A stretch of DNA of 64,000 bases from an uncultured Oscillospiraceae bacterium (GTDB lineage Bacteria > Bacillota > Clostridia > Oscillospirales > Oscillospiraceae), in the NCBI GenBank assembly GCA_910583885.1, contig CAJUAC010000006.1:1-64000 (forward strand), in the 5' to 3' direction. The first letter of the stretch is position 1. Each line of letters opens with the position of its first letter. This document shows, one piece after another, positions 16,458-26,267 of this stretch. Both the position numbers and the translations under genes were made by a program. The notes under the pieces are model-generated. The model ran no database searches. It was given only the letters and a program-made list of their open reading frames with translations, and was not told the origin of the DNA.

Positions 16458-17555
16458 ATGATTAGAAGCTATGACGGCAAGATCGTCCTGGCCGGCGGCA
16501 GCGAGTACTATGGCTACCGCTTCGGCGCAAGGGCGGACCGGGTGTGTGAGCTGGTGTTCAACACCTCCATGGTGGGCTATCAGGAGATCGTGTCCGACCC
16601 ATCCTACACCGGGCAGCTGGTGGTGATGACCTACCCCATTATCGGCAACTACGGCATCACGGACGAGGATTTCGAGACGAAGATCCCCACCATCGGCGGG
16701 CTGGTGGTCCGGGAGTACAACGATATCCCCAGCAATTTCCGCTACACAAAGACCCTCTCCGAGATCCTGGAGGACTACGGCATCCCCGCCATCGAGGGGG
16801 TGGATACCCGCAAGCTCACCCGCGCCATCCGGGATGGGGGGAGCTGCCGCGCCCTGCTCACCGGCGTGGACGTACCCACAGCGGAGGCCGTGGCCCAGCT
16901 GGAGTCCGCCGTGCTGCGGCGGGACCAGGTATCCCAGGTCAGCTGCAAGAAGCGCTGGTATGCCCGTACCTCCAACCACCGCTGCAACGTGGTGGCGGTG
17001 GACTGCGGCATCAAGCTGAACATCGTCCGCTCCCTGAACGCGCGGGGCTGCAATGTCACCGTGGTGCCCTATGATACCCCGGCCCAGGTGATTTTGGACA
17101 TGGAGCCCGACGGGCTCTTCCTCTCCAACGGGCCCGGGGACCCGGAGGACGTGACGCCGGTAATCGAGCTGGTGCGGCAGCTGCGGGGGAAATTCCCCAT
17201 CTTCGGCATCTGCCTGGGCCACCAGATGATCGCCCTGGCCTACGGCGGCAAAACCTACAAGCTGAAGTTCGGCCACCGGGGGGGCAACCATCCGGTGAAG
17301 GACCTGGCCACCGGCAAGCTGGAGATCACCAGCCAGAACCACTCCTACGCCGTGGACGCGGATTCCCTGGCCGGGACGGGGCTGGCTGTGACACATGTCA
17401 ACCTGCTGGACAACACCGTGGAGGGCCTCGCCTGTGAGGCGGACCGGGTCTTCTCCGTCCAGTACCACCCGGAGAGCGCCCCCGGCCCCCAGGACAGCGG
17501 GTATCTCTTTGACCGGTTTATTGCCATGATGGAGGAGGGGAAGCGCCATGCCTAA
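16458..17555 (+). CDS. carA: Carbamoyl-phosphate synthase small subunit (glutaminase)
   Basis: Hydrolyses glutamine and channels ammonia to CarB for carbamoyl phosphate, the precursor of pyrimidines and arginine. The 365-residue protein has SNGPGDPEDV, the nucleophile FGICLGHQ, GGNHPVKD and the catalytic His-Glu in QYHPES. The start is ATG at 16458 with AGGAAGGAG seven bases upstream; an upstream ATG at 16407 has no ribosome-binding site. Its end overlaps carB by 8 nt. Confidence 0.96.
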   Translation: MIRSYDGKIVLAGGSEYYGYRFGARADRVCELVFNTSMVGYQEIVSDPSYTGQLVVMTYPIIGNYGITDEDFETKIPTIGGLVVREYNDIPSNFRYTKTLSEILEDYGIPAIEGVDTRKLTRAIRDGGSCRALLTGVDVPTAEAVAQLESAVLRRDQVSQVSCKKRWYARTSNHRCNVVAVDCGIKLNIVRSLNARGCNVTVVPYDTPAQVILDMEPDGLFLSNGPGDPEDVTPVIELVRQLRGKFPIFGICLGHQMIALAYGGKTYKLKFGHRGGNHPVKDLATGKLEITSQNHSYAVDADSLAGTGLAVTHVNLLDNTVEGLACEADRVFSVQYHPESAPGPQDSGYLFDRFIAMMEEGKRHA

Positions 17556-20500
17556 GCGGACAGATTTAAGGAAGATCCTGGTCATCGGCTCCGGGCCCAT
17601 CGTCATCGGCCAGGCCGCCGAGTTCGACTACGCGGGCACCCAGGCGTGCCTGGCCCTGCGGGAGGAGGGCTACGAGGTGATCCTCGCCAACTCCAACCCC
17701 GCCACCATCATGACAGACACCACCATCGCGGACAAGGTGTACATGGAGCCGCTGACGGTGGAGTATCTGGCCAAGATCCTGCGCTTTGAGCGGCCGAACG
17801 CCATCGTCCCCGGCATCGGCGGGCAGACGGGGCTGAACCTCGCCATGGAGCTCCAGCGCCAGGGCATCCTGGACGAGTGCGGCGTGGAGCTGCTGGGCAC
17901 CAGCTATGAGAGCATCCGGAAGGCTGAGGACCGGGAGCTGTTCAAGGAGCTGTGCCAGCGCCTGGGGGAGCCGGTGGTGCCCTCCGGGATCACCCATACC
18001 GCCGACGAGGCCGCCCAGACGGCGGCGGAGATCGGCTACCCGGTCATCCTGCGCCCGGCCTTCACCCTGGGCGGCACCGGCGGCGGCTTCGCCCAGGACG
18101 AGGAGGAGCTGCGGCGGATGATGAAAAACGCCCTGGAGCTCTCCCCGGTCCATCAGGTGCTCATTGAGAAGAGCATCAAGGGCTACAAGGAGATCGAGTA
18201 TGAGGTGATGCGCGACGCCAATGATACCGCCATCACCGTCTGCAACATGGAGAACATCGACCCTGTGGGCATCCACACCGGCGACTCCATCGTGGTGGCC
18301 CCCAGCCAGACCCTGACCAACAAGGAGTACCACCTCCTCCGGGACAGCGCCCTGCGGCTCATCCGCGCCCTGGAGATCGAGGGCGGGTGCAACGTCCAGT
18401 TCGCCCTGGACCCCCAGTCCTTCCAGTACTACGTCATCGAGGTCAACCCCCGGGTGTCCCGGTCCTCCGCCCTGGCCAGCAAGGCCAGCGGCTACCCCAT
18501 CGCCCGGGTGTCCGCCAAGATCTCTGTTGGGATGCGCTTGGAGGAGATCCAGCTGGCCAACACCCCCGCCTGCTTTGAGCCGGCCCTGGACTATGTGGTC
18601 ACGAAAATGCCCCGTTTCCCCTTTGACAAGTTCGGCTCCGCCAGCAACGTGCTCTCCACCCAGATGAAGGCCACCGGCGAGGTCATGGCCGTGGGCCGCA
18701 CCCTCCAGGAGAGCATCCTCAAGGCCGTCCGCTCCCTGGAGGCCGGGGTGGGCCATATCTACATGGAGAAGTTCAACGACTACACGGAAAAGGAGCTGCT
18801 GGACTATATCGCCCTGGGCACCGACGACCGCATTTTCGCCATCGCGGAGCTGATGAGCCGGGGCACGGACCTGGGCCAGATCGCCACCGCCACCCAGATC
18901 GACATGCTGTTCCTGGACAAGATCAGCAACATCGTCCGCTACGAGGAGGAGCTCAAGACCCGGCCCTGGGACCCGGACATGCTGCGCAAGGCCAAGCGCA
19001 AGGGCTTCTCCGACAAGGCCCTGGCCTGGCTGTGGAAGTGCTCGGAGCGGGAGGTGTACGACAAGCGCCGGGAGCTGGGCATCTTTCCGGTGTACAAGAT
19101 GATCGACACCTGCGCCAGCGAGTTTGACAGCTATGTGCCCTACTTCTACTCCACCTATGAGGATGAGAACGAGTCCGTTATTTCCCCCCACAAGAAGATC
19201 ATCGTCCTGGGCTCCGGCCCCATCCGCATCGGCCAGGGGGTGGAGTTCGATTACTCCACGGTCCACGCCGTGCAGACCATCAAGCGCAGCGGCTATGACG
19301 CCATCATCATCAACAACAACCCGGAGACCGTCTCCACCGACTACACATGCAGCGACAAGCTCTATTTTGAGCCCCTGACGGTGGAGGACGTGATGAATGT
19401 CATCGAGCTGGAGAAGCCCGAGGGCGTCATCGCCTCCCTGGGCGGGCAGACAGCCATCAACCTGGCCCAGCCCCTGCGGGATCACGGCGTGAAGATCATC
19501 GGCACGGACTGCGCCGCGATTGAGCGGGCGGAGGACCGGAAGATCTTCGAGCAGGTCCTCCGGGAGCTGGACATCCCCCAGCCCCCGGGGGAGGCGGTCA
19601 CGAACCTGGAGGACGGCGTGCGGGCCGCGGCGGAGATTGGCTACCCCGTGCTGGTGCGTCCCAGCTTTGTGCTGGGCGGGCGGGCCATGGAGATTGTCTC
19701 CGGCGAGGAGATGCTCCGCCGCTACCTCAAGAGCGCCGTGGAGGTGGATGTGGAGAAGCCGGTGCTGGTGGACAAGTACATCGTGGGCAAGGAAGTGGAG
19801 GTGGACGCCATCTGCGACGGCACGGATGTCTTCGTCCCCGGCATTATGGAGCTGGTGGAGCGCACCGGCGTCCACTCCGGCGACTCGGTGAGCGTCTATC
19901 CGGCCTTCTCCATCTCCCGGGCGGTGAAGGATACCATCCTGGACTACACCCGCAAGCTGGGTCTGGGCATCGGCATCGTGGGGCTGTACAACATCCAGTT
20001 TATTGTGGACCGGCAGGAGAAGGTGTATATTATCGAGGTCAACCCCCGCTCCTCCCGGACCGTGCCCTTCCTCTCCAAGGCCACCGGCTGGTCCCTGGCG
20101 GACATCGCCACCAAGGTGATCTTGGGCGAGAGCCTGCGCGCCCAGGGCATCACCGAGCTCTATCCCCCCGAGAAGAAACGCTGGTACTGCAAGGTGCCTG
20201 TGTTCTCCTTCAGCAAGCTCAGCGGGCTGGACGCCTACCTCTCCCCGGAGATGAAGTCCACCGGCGAGGCCATCGGCTATGACGACCAGCTGCCCTACGC
20301 CCTCTACAAGGCCATGGAGGCCGCAGGCATGAATTTACAGGACCATGGCACAGTGCTGCTCTCCGTCTGCCCGGAGGATCTGGAGGAGGCGCTGCCCCTG
20401 GTGCAGCGGTTCTACCGCTTGGGCTTTAACATCGAAGCCACCACCGGCACGGCCCATTTCCTGAAGGAGCAGGGGATCCGCACCCGTGTGCGGCGGGACT

Positions 20501-20727
20501 ACACGGAGGACCCCGCCGATATCACGGAGGCCATGCGCAGCGGCCGGGTGGCCTACCTGGTCAACACCCGGGATCCCAGCTCTGCCGCCCATGTGAGTGC
20601 CGGGCGGGACATGCGCCGCCTGGCTATCGAGAACAATGTCATTACCTTCACCTCACTGGACACGGTCCAGGCCCTTCTGGATGTGCTGGAGGCCATCTCC
20701 AGCCGCATCTCCACGATCGACGCCTGA
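17548..20727 (+). CDS. carB: Carbamoyl-phosphate synthase large subunit
   Basis: ATP-dependent synthesis of carbamoyl phosphate from bicarbonate and CarA-derived ammonia. The 1059-residue protein shows the expected duplication: two ATP-grasp halves, beginning ILVIGSGPIVIGQAAEFDYAG near residue 10 and IIVLGSGPIRIGQGVEFDYS near residue 551, then a C-terminal MGS-like allosteric domain from about residue 930. Length and motifs are normal. No clear terminator follows; the next promoter lies about 100 nt downstream. Confidence 0.97.
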   Translation: MPKRTDLRKILVIGSGPIVIGQAAEFDYAGTQACLALREEGYEVILANSNPATIMTDTTIADKVYMEPLTVEYLAKILRFERPNAIVPGIGGQTGLNLAMELQRQGILDECGVELLGTSYESIRKAEDRELFKELCQRLGEPVVPSGITHTADEAAQTAAEIGYPVILRPAFTLGGTGGGFAQDEEELRRMMKNALELSPVHQVLIEKSIKGYKEIEYEVMRDANDTAITVCNMENIDPVGIHTGDSIVVAPSQTLTNKEYHLLRDSALRLIRALEIEGGCNVQFALDPQSFQYYVIEVNPRVSRSSALASKASGYPIARVSAKISVGMRLEEIQLANTPACFEPALDYVVTKMPRFPFDKFGSASNVLSTQMKATGEVMAVGRTLQESILKAVRSLEAGVGHIYMEKFNDYTEKELLDYIALGTDDRIFAIAELMSRGTDLGQIATATQIDMLFLDKISNIVRYEEELKTRPWDPDMLRKAKRKGFSDKALAWLWKCSEREVYDKRRELGIFPVYKMIDTCASEFDSYVPYFYSTYEDENESVISPHKKIIVLGSGPIRIGQGVEFDYSTVHAVQTIKRSGYDAIIINNNPETVSTDYTCSDKLYFEPLTVEDVMNVIELEKPEGVIASLGGQTAINLAQPLRDHGVKIIGTDCAAIERAEDRKIFEQVLRELDIPQPPGEAVTNLEDGVRAAAEIGYPVLVRPSFVLGGRAMEIVSGEEMLRRYLKSAVEVDVEKPVLVDKYIVGKEVEVDAICDGTDVFVPGIMELVERTGVHSGDSVSVYPAFSISRAVKDTILDYTRKLGLGIGIVGLYNIQFIVDRQEKVYIIEVNPRSSRTVPFLSKATGWSLADIATKVILGESLRAQGITELYPPEKKRWYCKVPVFSFSKLSGLDAYLSPEMKSTGEAIGYDDQLPYALYKAMEAAGMNLQDHGTVLLSVCPEDLEEALPLVQRFYRLGFNIEATTGTAHFLKEQGIRTRVRRDYTEDPADITEAMRSGRVAYLVNTRDPSSAAHVSAGRDMRRLAIENNVITFTSLDTVQALLDVLEAISSRISTIDA

Positions 20728-20820
20728 CACAACGTGCCGCAGGGTTCCGCGGGGAGCGGACAATCGCTCTGTAATTTGTCTGAAACTAAAAATTTTTCAG
20801 GCAAACTGTTAAATAATTAG

Positions 20821-20849
20821 TTGAAATCCACGGGAAAATACGGTACAAT
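20821..20849 (+). promoter_or_regulatory. Sigma-A promoter of the nucleoside transporter operon
   Basis: TTGAAA (20821-20826), 17-nt spacer, TACAAT (20844-20849); both hexamers match at 5/6. The predicted start is near 20856, about 45 nt before the lipoprotein start. Confidence 0.8.
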
Positions 20850-20900
20850 AGGGACGTATTAGAACGTGGGAAGGATTGGATGAAAAAGGAGGATATGGAT

Positions 20901-22184
20901 ATGAAAAAGAAAGTATTGGCTCTGCTGCTGGTGATGGCCATGGCGCTGGCCCTGGTGGCCTGCGGCGGCAATAATAACACACAGCAGCCGTCCAACAGCG
21001 GCGGCAGCGGCGCGCAGCAGCCTGCTGCTGATGGCGGCGGGAACGGCGAAGGCGGGGCGAAGAGCGTGAAGGTGGGCCTCATCTGCATTGGTGACGAGAA
21101 TGACCAGGGCTACACCTACAACTTCATCCGCGGCAAGGAGGCCGCCACCGAGGCCCTGGCCGCCAATAGCATCAACGTGGAGTGGGTCATCAAATGGAAC
21201 ATCGGGGAGGACTCCGGCTGCGAGGACGCCAACATCGAGCTGGCGGAGGAGGGCTGTGACCTCATCATCAACAACTCCTTTGGCTTCGAGCCCTTCATGC
21301 TGAAGGTGGCCCCCGACTATCCCGAGATTGAGTTCATCGCCTGCACCAACCAGGCGTCCTGGGGCGACGGGCTGGAGAACACCCACAACGCCTTTGCCAA
21401 CATCTACGAGGGCCGCTATCTGGCCGGCGTGGTGGCGGGCATGAAGCTCCAGCAGATGATTGATGACGGGGAAATCACCGCAGATCAGGCCATCATCGGC
21501 TATGTGGGCGCGTTCTCCTTCGCTGAGGTGATCTCCGGCTTCACCGCCTACTACCTGGGCGCGAGGAGCGTGTGCCCCAGCGTGACCATGAAGGTCCAGT
21601 TTGTGGGCTCCTGGTCCGATGCCACCGAGGAGGCCAACGCCGCCTCCGCCCTGGCGGATATGGGCTGCGTGATGATCTCCCAGCACTCCGACAACACCAC
21701 CCCCGCCACCACCGCCCAGAGCAAGGGCGTGTTCCACACCGGCTACAACAACGACATGATTGGCGTGGCCCCCGAGGCGTCCCTCATCGGCACCCGCATC
21801 GACTGGGCCCCCTATTTTGAGTACGCCATCGGGTCCGTAGCCAACGGCGGGAGCTTTGACCAGGATTGGTGCCACGGCATGGACATGGGCGCCGTGGTCA
21901 TGACCCCGCTCAACGAGGACATTGCCGCCCCCGGCACCGCCGAGAAGCTGGCGGAGGTGGAGGATCAGATCCGCTCCGGCAAGCTGCAGGTCTTTGATAC
22001 CAGCACCTTCACCATCGGCGGCGAGACCCTGTCCAGTGCGTTCGCCCTGGATACTGACGGCGACTTCACCCCCGACTCCGAGGAGGCCGTCTTTGACGGC
22101 GCGTTCCATGAGTCCTACTTCCAGTCCGCCCCCTACTTCGCCCTGCGGATTGATGGGATTGAGTGGATCAACGAGGCATTCTAA
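20901..22184 (+). CDS. BMP-family (PnrA-like) nucleoside-binding lipoprotein
   Basis: Substrate-binding lipoprotein of a nucleoside ABC importer, anchored outside the membrane. The signal peptide ends in a lipobox LVAC, followed by a Gly/Ser/Gln/Asn-rich linker to about residue 50 and the BMP domain, starting VGLICIGDENDQGYTYN. The ATG at 20901 has AAGGAGG eight bases upstream; the ATG seven codons earlier (20880) has a poor site and is rejected. It is followed by a terminator, a 340-nt gap, then the ATPase and two permeases. Purine nucleoside uptake is inferred from the family and from the neighbouring pur and car operons. Confidence 0.93.
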   Translation: MKKKVLALLLVMAMALALVACGGNNNTQQPSNSGGSGAQQPAADGGGNGEGGAKSVKVGLICIGDENDQGYTYNFIRGKEAATEALAANSINVEWVIKWNIGEDSGCEDANIELAEEGCDLIINNSFGFEPFMLKVAPDYPEIEFIACTNQASWGDGLENTHNAFANIYEGRYLAGVVAGMKLQQMIDDGEITADQAIIGYVGAFSFAEVISGFTAYYLGARSVCPSVTMKVQFVGSWSDATEEANAASALADMGCVMISQHSDNTTPATTAQSKGVFHTGYNNDMIGVAPEASLIGTRIDWAPYFEYAIGSVANGGSFDQDWCHGMDMGAVVMTPLNEDIAAPGTAEKLAEVEDQIRSGKLQVFDTSTFTIGGETLSSAFALDTDGDFTPDSEEAVFDGAFHESYFQSAPYFALRIDGIEWINEAF

Positions 22185-22197
22185 TTACCCTGCGCAA

Positions 22198-22232
22198 AAG
22201 AGGGCCGTGCGCGCGGCCCTCTTTTTATTCAA
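22198..22232 (+). terminator. Terminator after the BMP lipoprotein gene
   Basis: Stem AAGAGGGCCG with CGGCCCTCT and a short loop, followed by TTTTTATTC. It would make the binding protein more abundant than the membrane components through partial read-through, as is common in ABC operons. Confidence 0.88.
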
Positions 22233-22524
22233 CCTATGGGAATATCCGCCCGCACCCCTGGGCCCGCTTCTCCTGCCACGCCAAGAAAAGCGGCAAAAGA
22301 AGGCGGTGCAAGGGTGTTTTCCCCCACTTCTGCGGGAGATTCTGATGGGAGCCTGCCGGAGGACAGCGCACCCCGTTGTGCAAAAAAGGGAAAATGGGGA
22401 CCGGGATCTCCCCGGCGTGTTTTTGGCACCTTTTTGCCTGTATAAAAAGGTGCCGCAGGCCCGGGCCGCGCAGGTCCGGCGGCAACAAACCCCGCCCCGC
22501 CCTCCCTGGCGCGGGGCAGAAAGG
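22233..22524 (+). other. Gap between binding protein and ATPase with an A/T-cored hairpin
   Basis: No gene. The one clear structure is a perfect 11-bp inverted repeat, GGCACCTTTTT (22425-22435) with its complement (22444-22454), separated by 8 nt. The rest is GC-rich, with short G/C tracts and no convincing promoter. Confidence 0.5.
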
Positions 22525-24069
22525 ATGACAGCCTTGGAAAAAACTGTTTGCGCCATTGAATTAAAGGGCATCACCAAGCGTTTCGGCGATGTCGTGGCCA
22601 ACGACGGCATCAACCTCCAGCTCCACCGGGGGGAAATCCTCTCCCTGCTGGGGGAAAACGGCAGCGGCAAGACGACGCTGATGAACATGCTGGCGGGCAT
22701 CTATTTCCCCGACGAGGGGCAGATCTATGTGGGCGGGAAGCCTGTGTCCATCCGTTCGCCCAAGGACGCCTACGCCAACGGTATCGGCATGATCCACCAG
22801 CACTACAAGCTGGTGGACGTGTTCACCGCCACGGAGAATATCGTCCTGGGCCTGGAGGAGGGCGGGAAGCTGGACAGGAAGGCGGCCAACGAGAAGGTAC
22901 GCGCCATCTGTGAACGCTATGGCTTCGACATCGACCCCACCCAGAAGATTTACGACATGTCCGTCTCCCAGAAGCAGACCGTGGAGATTGTCAAGGTCCT
23001 CTACCGGGGGGCGGACATCCTGATCCTGGACGAGCCCACCGCCGTGCTCACCCCCCAGGAGACCAACAAGCTCTTTGCCGTTTTGCGCAGTATGCGCGCT
23101 GACGGAAAGGCCATCGTCATCATCACCCATAAGCTCCATGAGGTGATGGCCCTGTCCGACAAGGTGACGGTGCTGCGCAAGGGCAAGTACATCGGCACTG
23201 TCGCCACCAGCCAGACGACCCCCCAGGCCCTCACTGATATGATGGTGGGCCGCAGCGTCACACTGAACATCGGCCGCCCCCGGTACGGGAACCCTGCCAA
23301 GCGCCTGGAGCTGCGGGGTGTGACATGCCACGACGGGGAGGGCGTGAAGCGGCTGGACGGCGTGTCCTTCACCGCCATGGGCGGGGAAATCCTGGGTATT
23401 GCCGGTATCGCCGGCTCCGGGCAGCGGGAGCTGCTGGAGGCGGTGGCCGGGCTCTACCCGGTCAGCAGCGGCGAGATCCTCTACTCCCCGGAGGGCCGGG
23501 AGCCCTCATCCCTGGTGGGCAAGACCCCCATGCAGATCAAGCGGGCCGGTGTTGCCATGGCCTTCGTCCCCGAGGACCGGCTGGGCATGGGCCTGGTGGG
23601 ATCCATGGGCATGACCGGCAACATGATGCTCCGCTCCTGGCGGAAGGGGAAGGGCGCCTTCGTCAACCGCCGGGATCCCAATGAGCTGGCCCTCCAGGTC
23701 TGGAAGGAGCTGGAGGTGGTCACGCCCAGTACGGAGTTCCCGGTGCGCCGGATGTCCGGCGGCAACGTGCAGAAGGTGCTGGTAGGCCGGGAGATCGCCA
23801 GCGCCCCCTCGGTGCTGATGACGGCCTACGCGGTGCGGGGGCTGGATATCAACACCTCCTACACCATTTATAACCTGCTCACGGAGCAGAAGATGAAGGG
23901 CGTGGCAGTCATCTATGTGGGCGAGGACCTGGATGTATTGCTGGAGCTGTGCGACCGGATCCTGGTCCTGTGCGGCGGCCGCGTCAGCGGCATCGTGGAC
24001 GCCCGGATCGCCACCAAGGACCAGATTGGGCTGCTGATGACCCGGCTGGGCGGAAAGGAGGAGGCATAA
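22525..24069 (+). CDS. Nucleoside ABC transporter ATP-binding protein (two NBDs)
   Basis: Energises uptake through the two downstream permeases. The 514-residue protein has two ATPase domains. The first has Walker A GENGSGKTTL and Walker B ILILDEPT (about residues 35-185). The second has a degenerate Walker A GIAGSGQRELL, signature MSGGNVQK and an altered Walker B region LMTAYAVRG; this asymmetry is usual for the BMP/sugar-type double ATPases. The ATG at 22525 directly abuts AGAAAGG, so the in-frame TTG at 22534, eight bases from it, may be the true start. Its stop codon directly precedes the next gene. Confidence 0.93.
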   Translation: MTALEKTVCAIELKGITKRFGDVVANDGINLQLHRGEILSLLGENGSGKTTLMNMLAGIYFPDEGQIYVGGKPVSIRSPKDAYANGIGMIHQHYKLVDVFTATENIVLGLEEGGKLDRKAANEKVRAICERYGFDIDPTQKIYDMSVSQKQTVEIVKVLYRGADILILDEPTAVLTPQETNKLFAVLRSMRADGKAIVIITHKLHEVMALSDKVTVLRKGKYIGTVATSQTTPQALTDMMVGRSVTLNIGRPRYGNPAKRLELRGVTCHDGEGVKRLDGVSFTAMGGEILGIAGIAGSGQRELLEAVAGLYPVSSGEILYSPEGREPSSLVGKTPMQIKRAGVAMAFVPEDRLGMGLVGSMGMTGNMMLRSWRKGKGAFVNRRDPNELALQVWKELEVVTPSTEFPVRRMSGGNVQKVLVGREIASAPSVLMTAYAVRGLDINTSYTIYNLLTEQKMKGVAVIYVGEDLDVLLELCDRILVLCGGRVSGIVDARIATKDQIGLLMTRLGGKEEA

Positions 24070-25155
24070 ATGGAGACAAAGGTTCCCCTGATCCGCCTTG
24101 CCAAGCGGGAGGGCATGGAGGCCTGGAAGGTCTGGTGCATCCGGGTGGGCTCCATCCTGCTGGCGCTGCTGCTGGGGGCGCTGGTGATGTGCCTGGTGGG
24201 GGTGAACCCCATCGGGGCCTACGGCACCATCCTCTCCGGCGCGCTGGGGAAGAAAACCGCCATCCGGCAGACGGTGAAAATCGCCGTCCCCCTGCTGGGC
24301 TGCGCCCTGGCCATTGCCCCCTGCTTTAAGATGCGGTTCTGGAACATCGGCGCGGAGGGCCAGATCACCGCCGGGGCCATTGCGGCGTCCTACTTCGCCC
24401 TGTTCTGGGTGGGGCGGCTGCCGGGGCCGGTGCTGCTGGTGGTGATGGGGCTGGCCGGAGCGGCTGCCGGGGGGCTGTGGGCCCTGATCCCCGCGTTTTT
24501 CAAGGCGCGGTGGAATACCAACGAGACCCTCTTCACCCTGATGATGAACTATATCATCATCGGCGTGGTTCGCTGGCTCCAGGGCGGGCCCTGGGAGGGC
24601 CGTCCCGGCAGCCAGATCATCCCCCAGTTTGACGAGGCCGCCTGCCTGCCCCGGGTGCTGGGCGTCCACTGCGGGTGGATCATCGTGCTGGTGCTGGTGG
24701 TGTTCATGCATGTCTATATGCGCTACACCAAGCACGGCTATGAGATCGCCGTCATCGGCGACAGCGTGAATACGGCCCGGTACGCGGGCATGAACGTGGG
24801 GCATATTATGATGCGGACCATGTTCCTGTCCGGGGCCATCAGCGGCATTGTGGGGTTTATCGTGGCCTCCGGTGCCAACAATACCCTCTATGACGGCGTG
24901 GCGGGGGGTGTGGGCTTCACGTCCATCACCGTGGCCTGGCTGAGCCAGCTCAACGCCTTTGCCATGGTGGTGATCTCCATGCTGCTGGCTGTGCTGGAGA
25001 AGGGGGCGGAGACGCTGCAAACCCGTCTGGCTGTGCCCACCTCCATCTCCGATATCATCACCGGCATCCTGCTCTTCTGTATGCTGGGCTGTGAATTTTT
25101 CATCAACTACCGGCTGATCCTCCGCAAGGGCGGCCATAAGGAGGTGGCGAAGTAA
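24070..25155 (+). CDS. Nucleoside ABC transporter permease 1
   Basis: Integral membrane permease of the BPD_transp_2 family (YufP/NupP-like), 361 residues. The first hydrophobic segment is near residue 28 (VGSILLALLLGALVMCLV), then several more. The conserved family segment KMRFWNIGAEGQI lies near residue 88 and a YAGMNVGHIM stretch near 237. It starts immediately after the ATPase and its stop overlaps the next ATG, indicating a tightly coupled operon. Confidence 0.93.
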   Translation: METKVPLIRLAKREGMEAWKVWCIRVGSILLALLLGALVMCLVGVNPIGAYGTILSGALGKKTAIRQTVKIAVPLLGCALAIAPCFKMRFWNIGAEGQITAGAIAASYFALFWVGRLPGPVLLVVMGLAGAAAGGLWALIPAFFKARWNTNETLFTLMMNYIIIGVVRWLQGGPWEGRPGSQIIPQFDEAACLPRVLGVHCGWIIVLVLVVFMHVYMRYTKHGYEIAVIGDSVNTARYAGMNVGHIMMRTMFLSGAISGIVGFIVASGANNTLYDGVAGGVGFTSITVAWLSQLNAFAMVVISMLLAVLEKGAETLQTRLAVPTSISDIITGILLFCMLGCEFFINYRLILRKGGHKEVAK

Positions 25156-26144
25156 TGTCCGGCTTTGTAACCCTGTTGATCGCCCTGGTGGCCGCTGCCA
25201 TTACCTACGGCACGCCCCTGCTCTTCGGCACACTGGGCGAGGTGCTCACAGAGAAGTCCGGCAACCTCAACCTGGGCGTGGAGGGCATCATGTTCATGGG
25301 CGGGGCCATGGGCCTGGGCGGCGTGTTCTACTATGAGAAGAGCGGCGGGGCCAACGGCTTTGCCGCAGTGGCTATCGCCATCCTGTGCGCCTTCCTGGCC
25401 GGGGCCCTGGCGTCTCTGATCTTCAGCTTTCTGACCACCACCCTCCGGGCCAACCAGAATGTCACGGGCCTTGCCCTGTCCATCTTCGGCACCGGTATCG
25501 GCCAGTTTATCGGTGAGTACATGCGGGTCAGCGAGGGGGGCTATATCTCCATCAGCAACCGGCTGGCGGGCTATTTCCAGAACGCGCCCTTCCCCGCCTT
25601 CCTGCAAAAAATCCCCCTGGTGGGGGGTATCCTGTTCGGCAACAGCCTGTTCTTCTACCTGGCCATACTCCTGGCGGTGGCCCTGTTCTGGTATCTGAAC
25701 AAGACCCGCTCCGGCCTCTATCTGCGGGCCGTGGGCGAGTCCCCGGCCACGGCCGACGCGGCGGGCATCAACGTCACCCGTTACAAGTACCTGGCTACTG
25801 TCATCGGCGGGGGGATCTCCGCTATCGGCGGCATGGTGTATATTATGACCATCGCGGGCTGCGTTTGGAACCACGAGGGCCTGTCCGGTGTGGGCTGGCT
25901 GGCGGTGGCGCTGGTGATCTTCTGTATGTGGCGGCCCCTGTCCGCCATCTGGGGGTCGGTGCTCTTTGGCGCGCTGATGATCCTGTACCTGCGCCTGGTG
26001 ATCCCTTTCATCCCCACCCAGCTGTATAAAATCCTGCCCTATGTCGTCACGGTGGTTGTCCTCATCGTCTCCAGTATGCGCAACAACAAGGAGAAGCAGC
26101 CACCGGCCAGCCTGGGGCTGTCCTACTTCCGGGAGGACAGGTAA
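25155..26144 (+). CDS. Nucleoside ABC transporter permease 2
   Basis: Second membrane subunit (YufQ/NupQ-like), 329 residues with many hydrophobic segments. The N-terminal GTPLLFGTLGEVLTEKSG and NLNLGVEGIMFMG are the family landmarks. ATG at 25155 shares its A with the preceding TAA stop. Completes the importer with the lipoprotein and ATPase. Confidence 0.93.
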   Translation: MSGFVTLLIALVAAAITYGTPLLFGTLGEVLTEKSGNLNLGVEGIMFMGGAMGLGGVFYYEKSGGANGFAAVAIAILCAFLAGALASLIFSFLTTTLRANQNVTGLALSIFGTGIGQFIGEYMRVSEGGYISISNRLAGYFQNAPFPAFLQKIPLVGGILFGNSLFFYLAILLAVALFWYLNKTRSGLYLRAVGESPATADAAGINVTRYKYLATVIGGGISAIGGMVYIMTIAGCVWNHEGLSGVGWLAVALVIFCMWRPLSAIWGSVLFGALMILYLRLVIPFIPTQLYKILPYVVTVVVLIVSSMRNNKEKQPPASLGLSYFREDR

Positions 26145-26175
26145 TCATCCTTTTTCTTGAAAGTTAAAGGTATCA

Positions 26176-26222
26176 GCCGCCCAAACCCCTTGTGTTGCAA
26201 CGGTTTCGGGGGTTCGGGCGGC
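26176..26222 (+). terminator. Hairpin after the transporter operon
   Basis: Arms 26176-26189 and 26209-26222 pair at 13 of 14 positions (GCCGCCCAAACCCC). Only a short T-poor GTTTGG follows, so termination is plausible but not certain. The stem also lies directly beside a TTGGTACACAA direct repeat. Confidence 0.5.
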
Positions 26223-26224
26223 GT

Positions 26225-26235
26225 TTGGTACACAA
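26225..26235 (+). repeat. TTGGTACACAA direct repeat, left copy
   Basis: The same 11 bases recur at 26729-26739 with the AT-rich gene between them. Such flanking repeats are typical of recombination or attachment sites of a small insertion. Confidence 0.6.
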
Positions 26236-26267
26236 GTTTGCAAATTAGGATTTAGCGAGGTAAACAA

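Noticed and set aside
26148..26164. Possible further copy of the dispersed palindrome after the permease gene
   Set aside because: Only the left half (ATCCTTTTTCTTG) is present; the right arm is missing, so it is at most a remnant.
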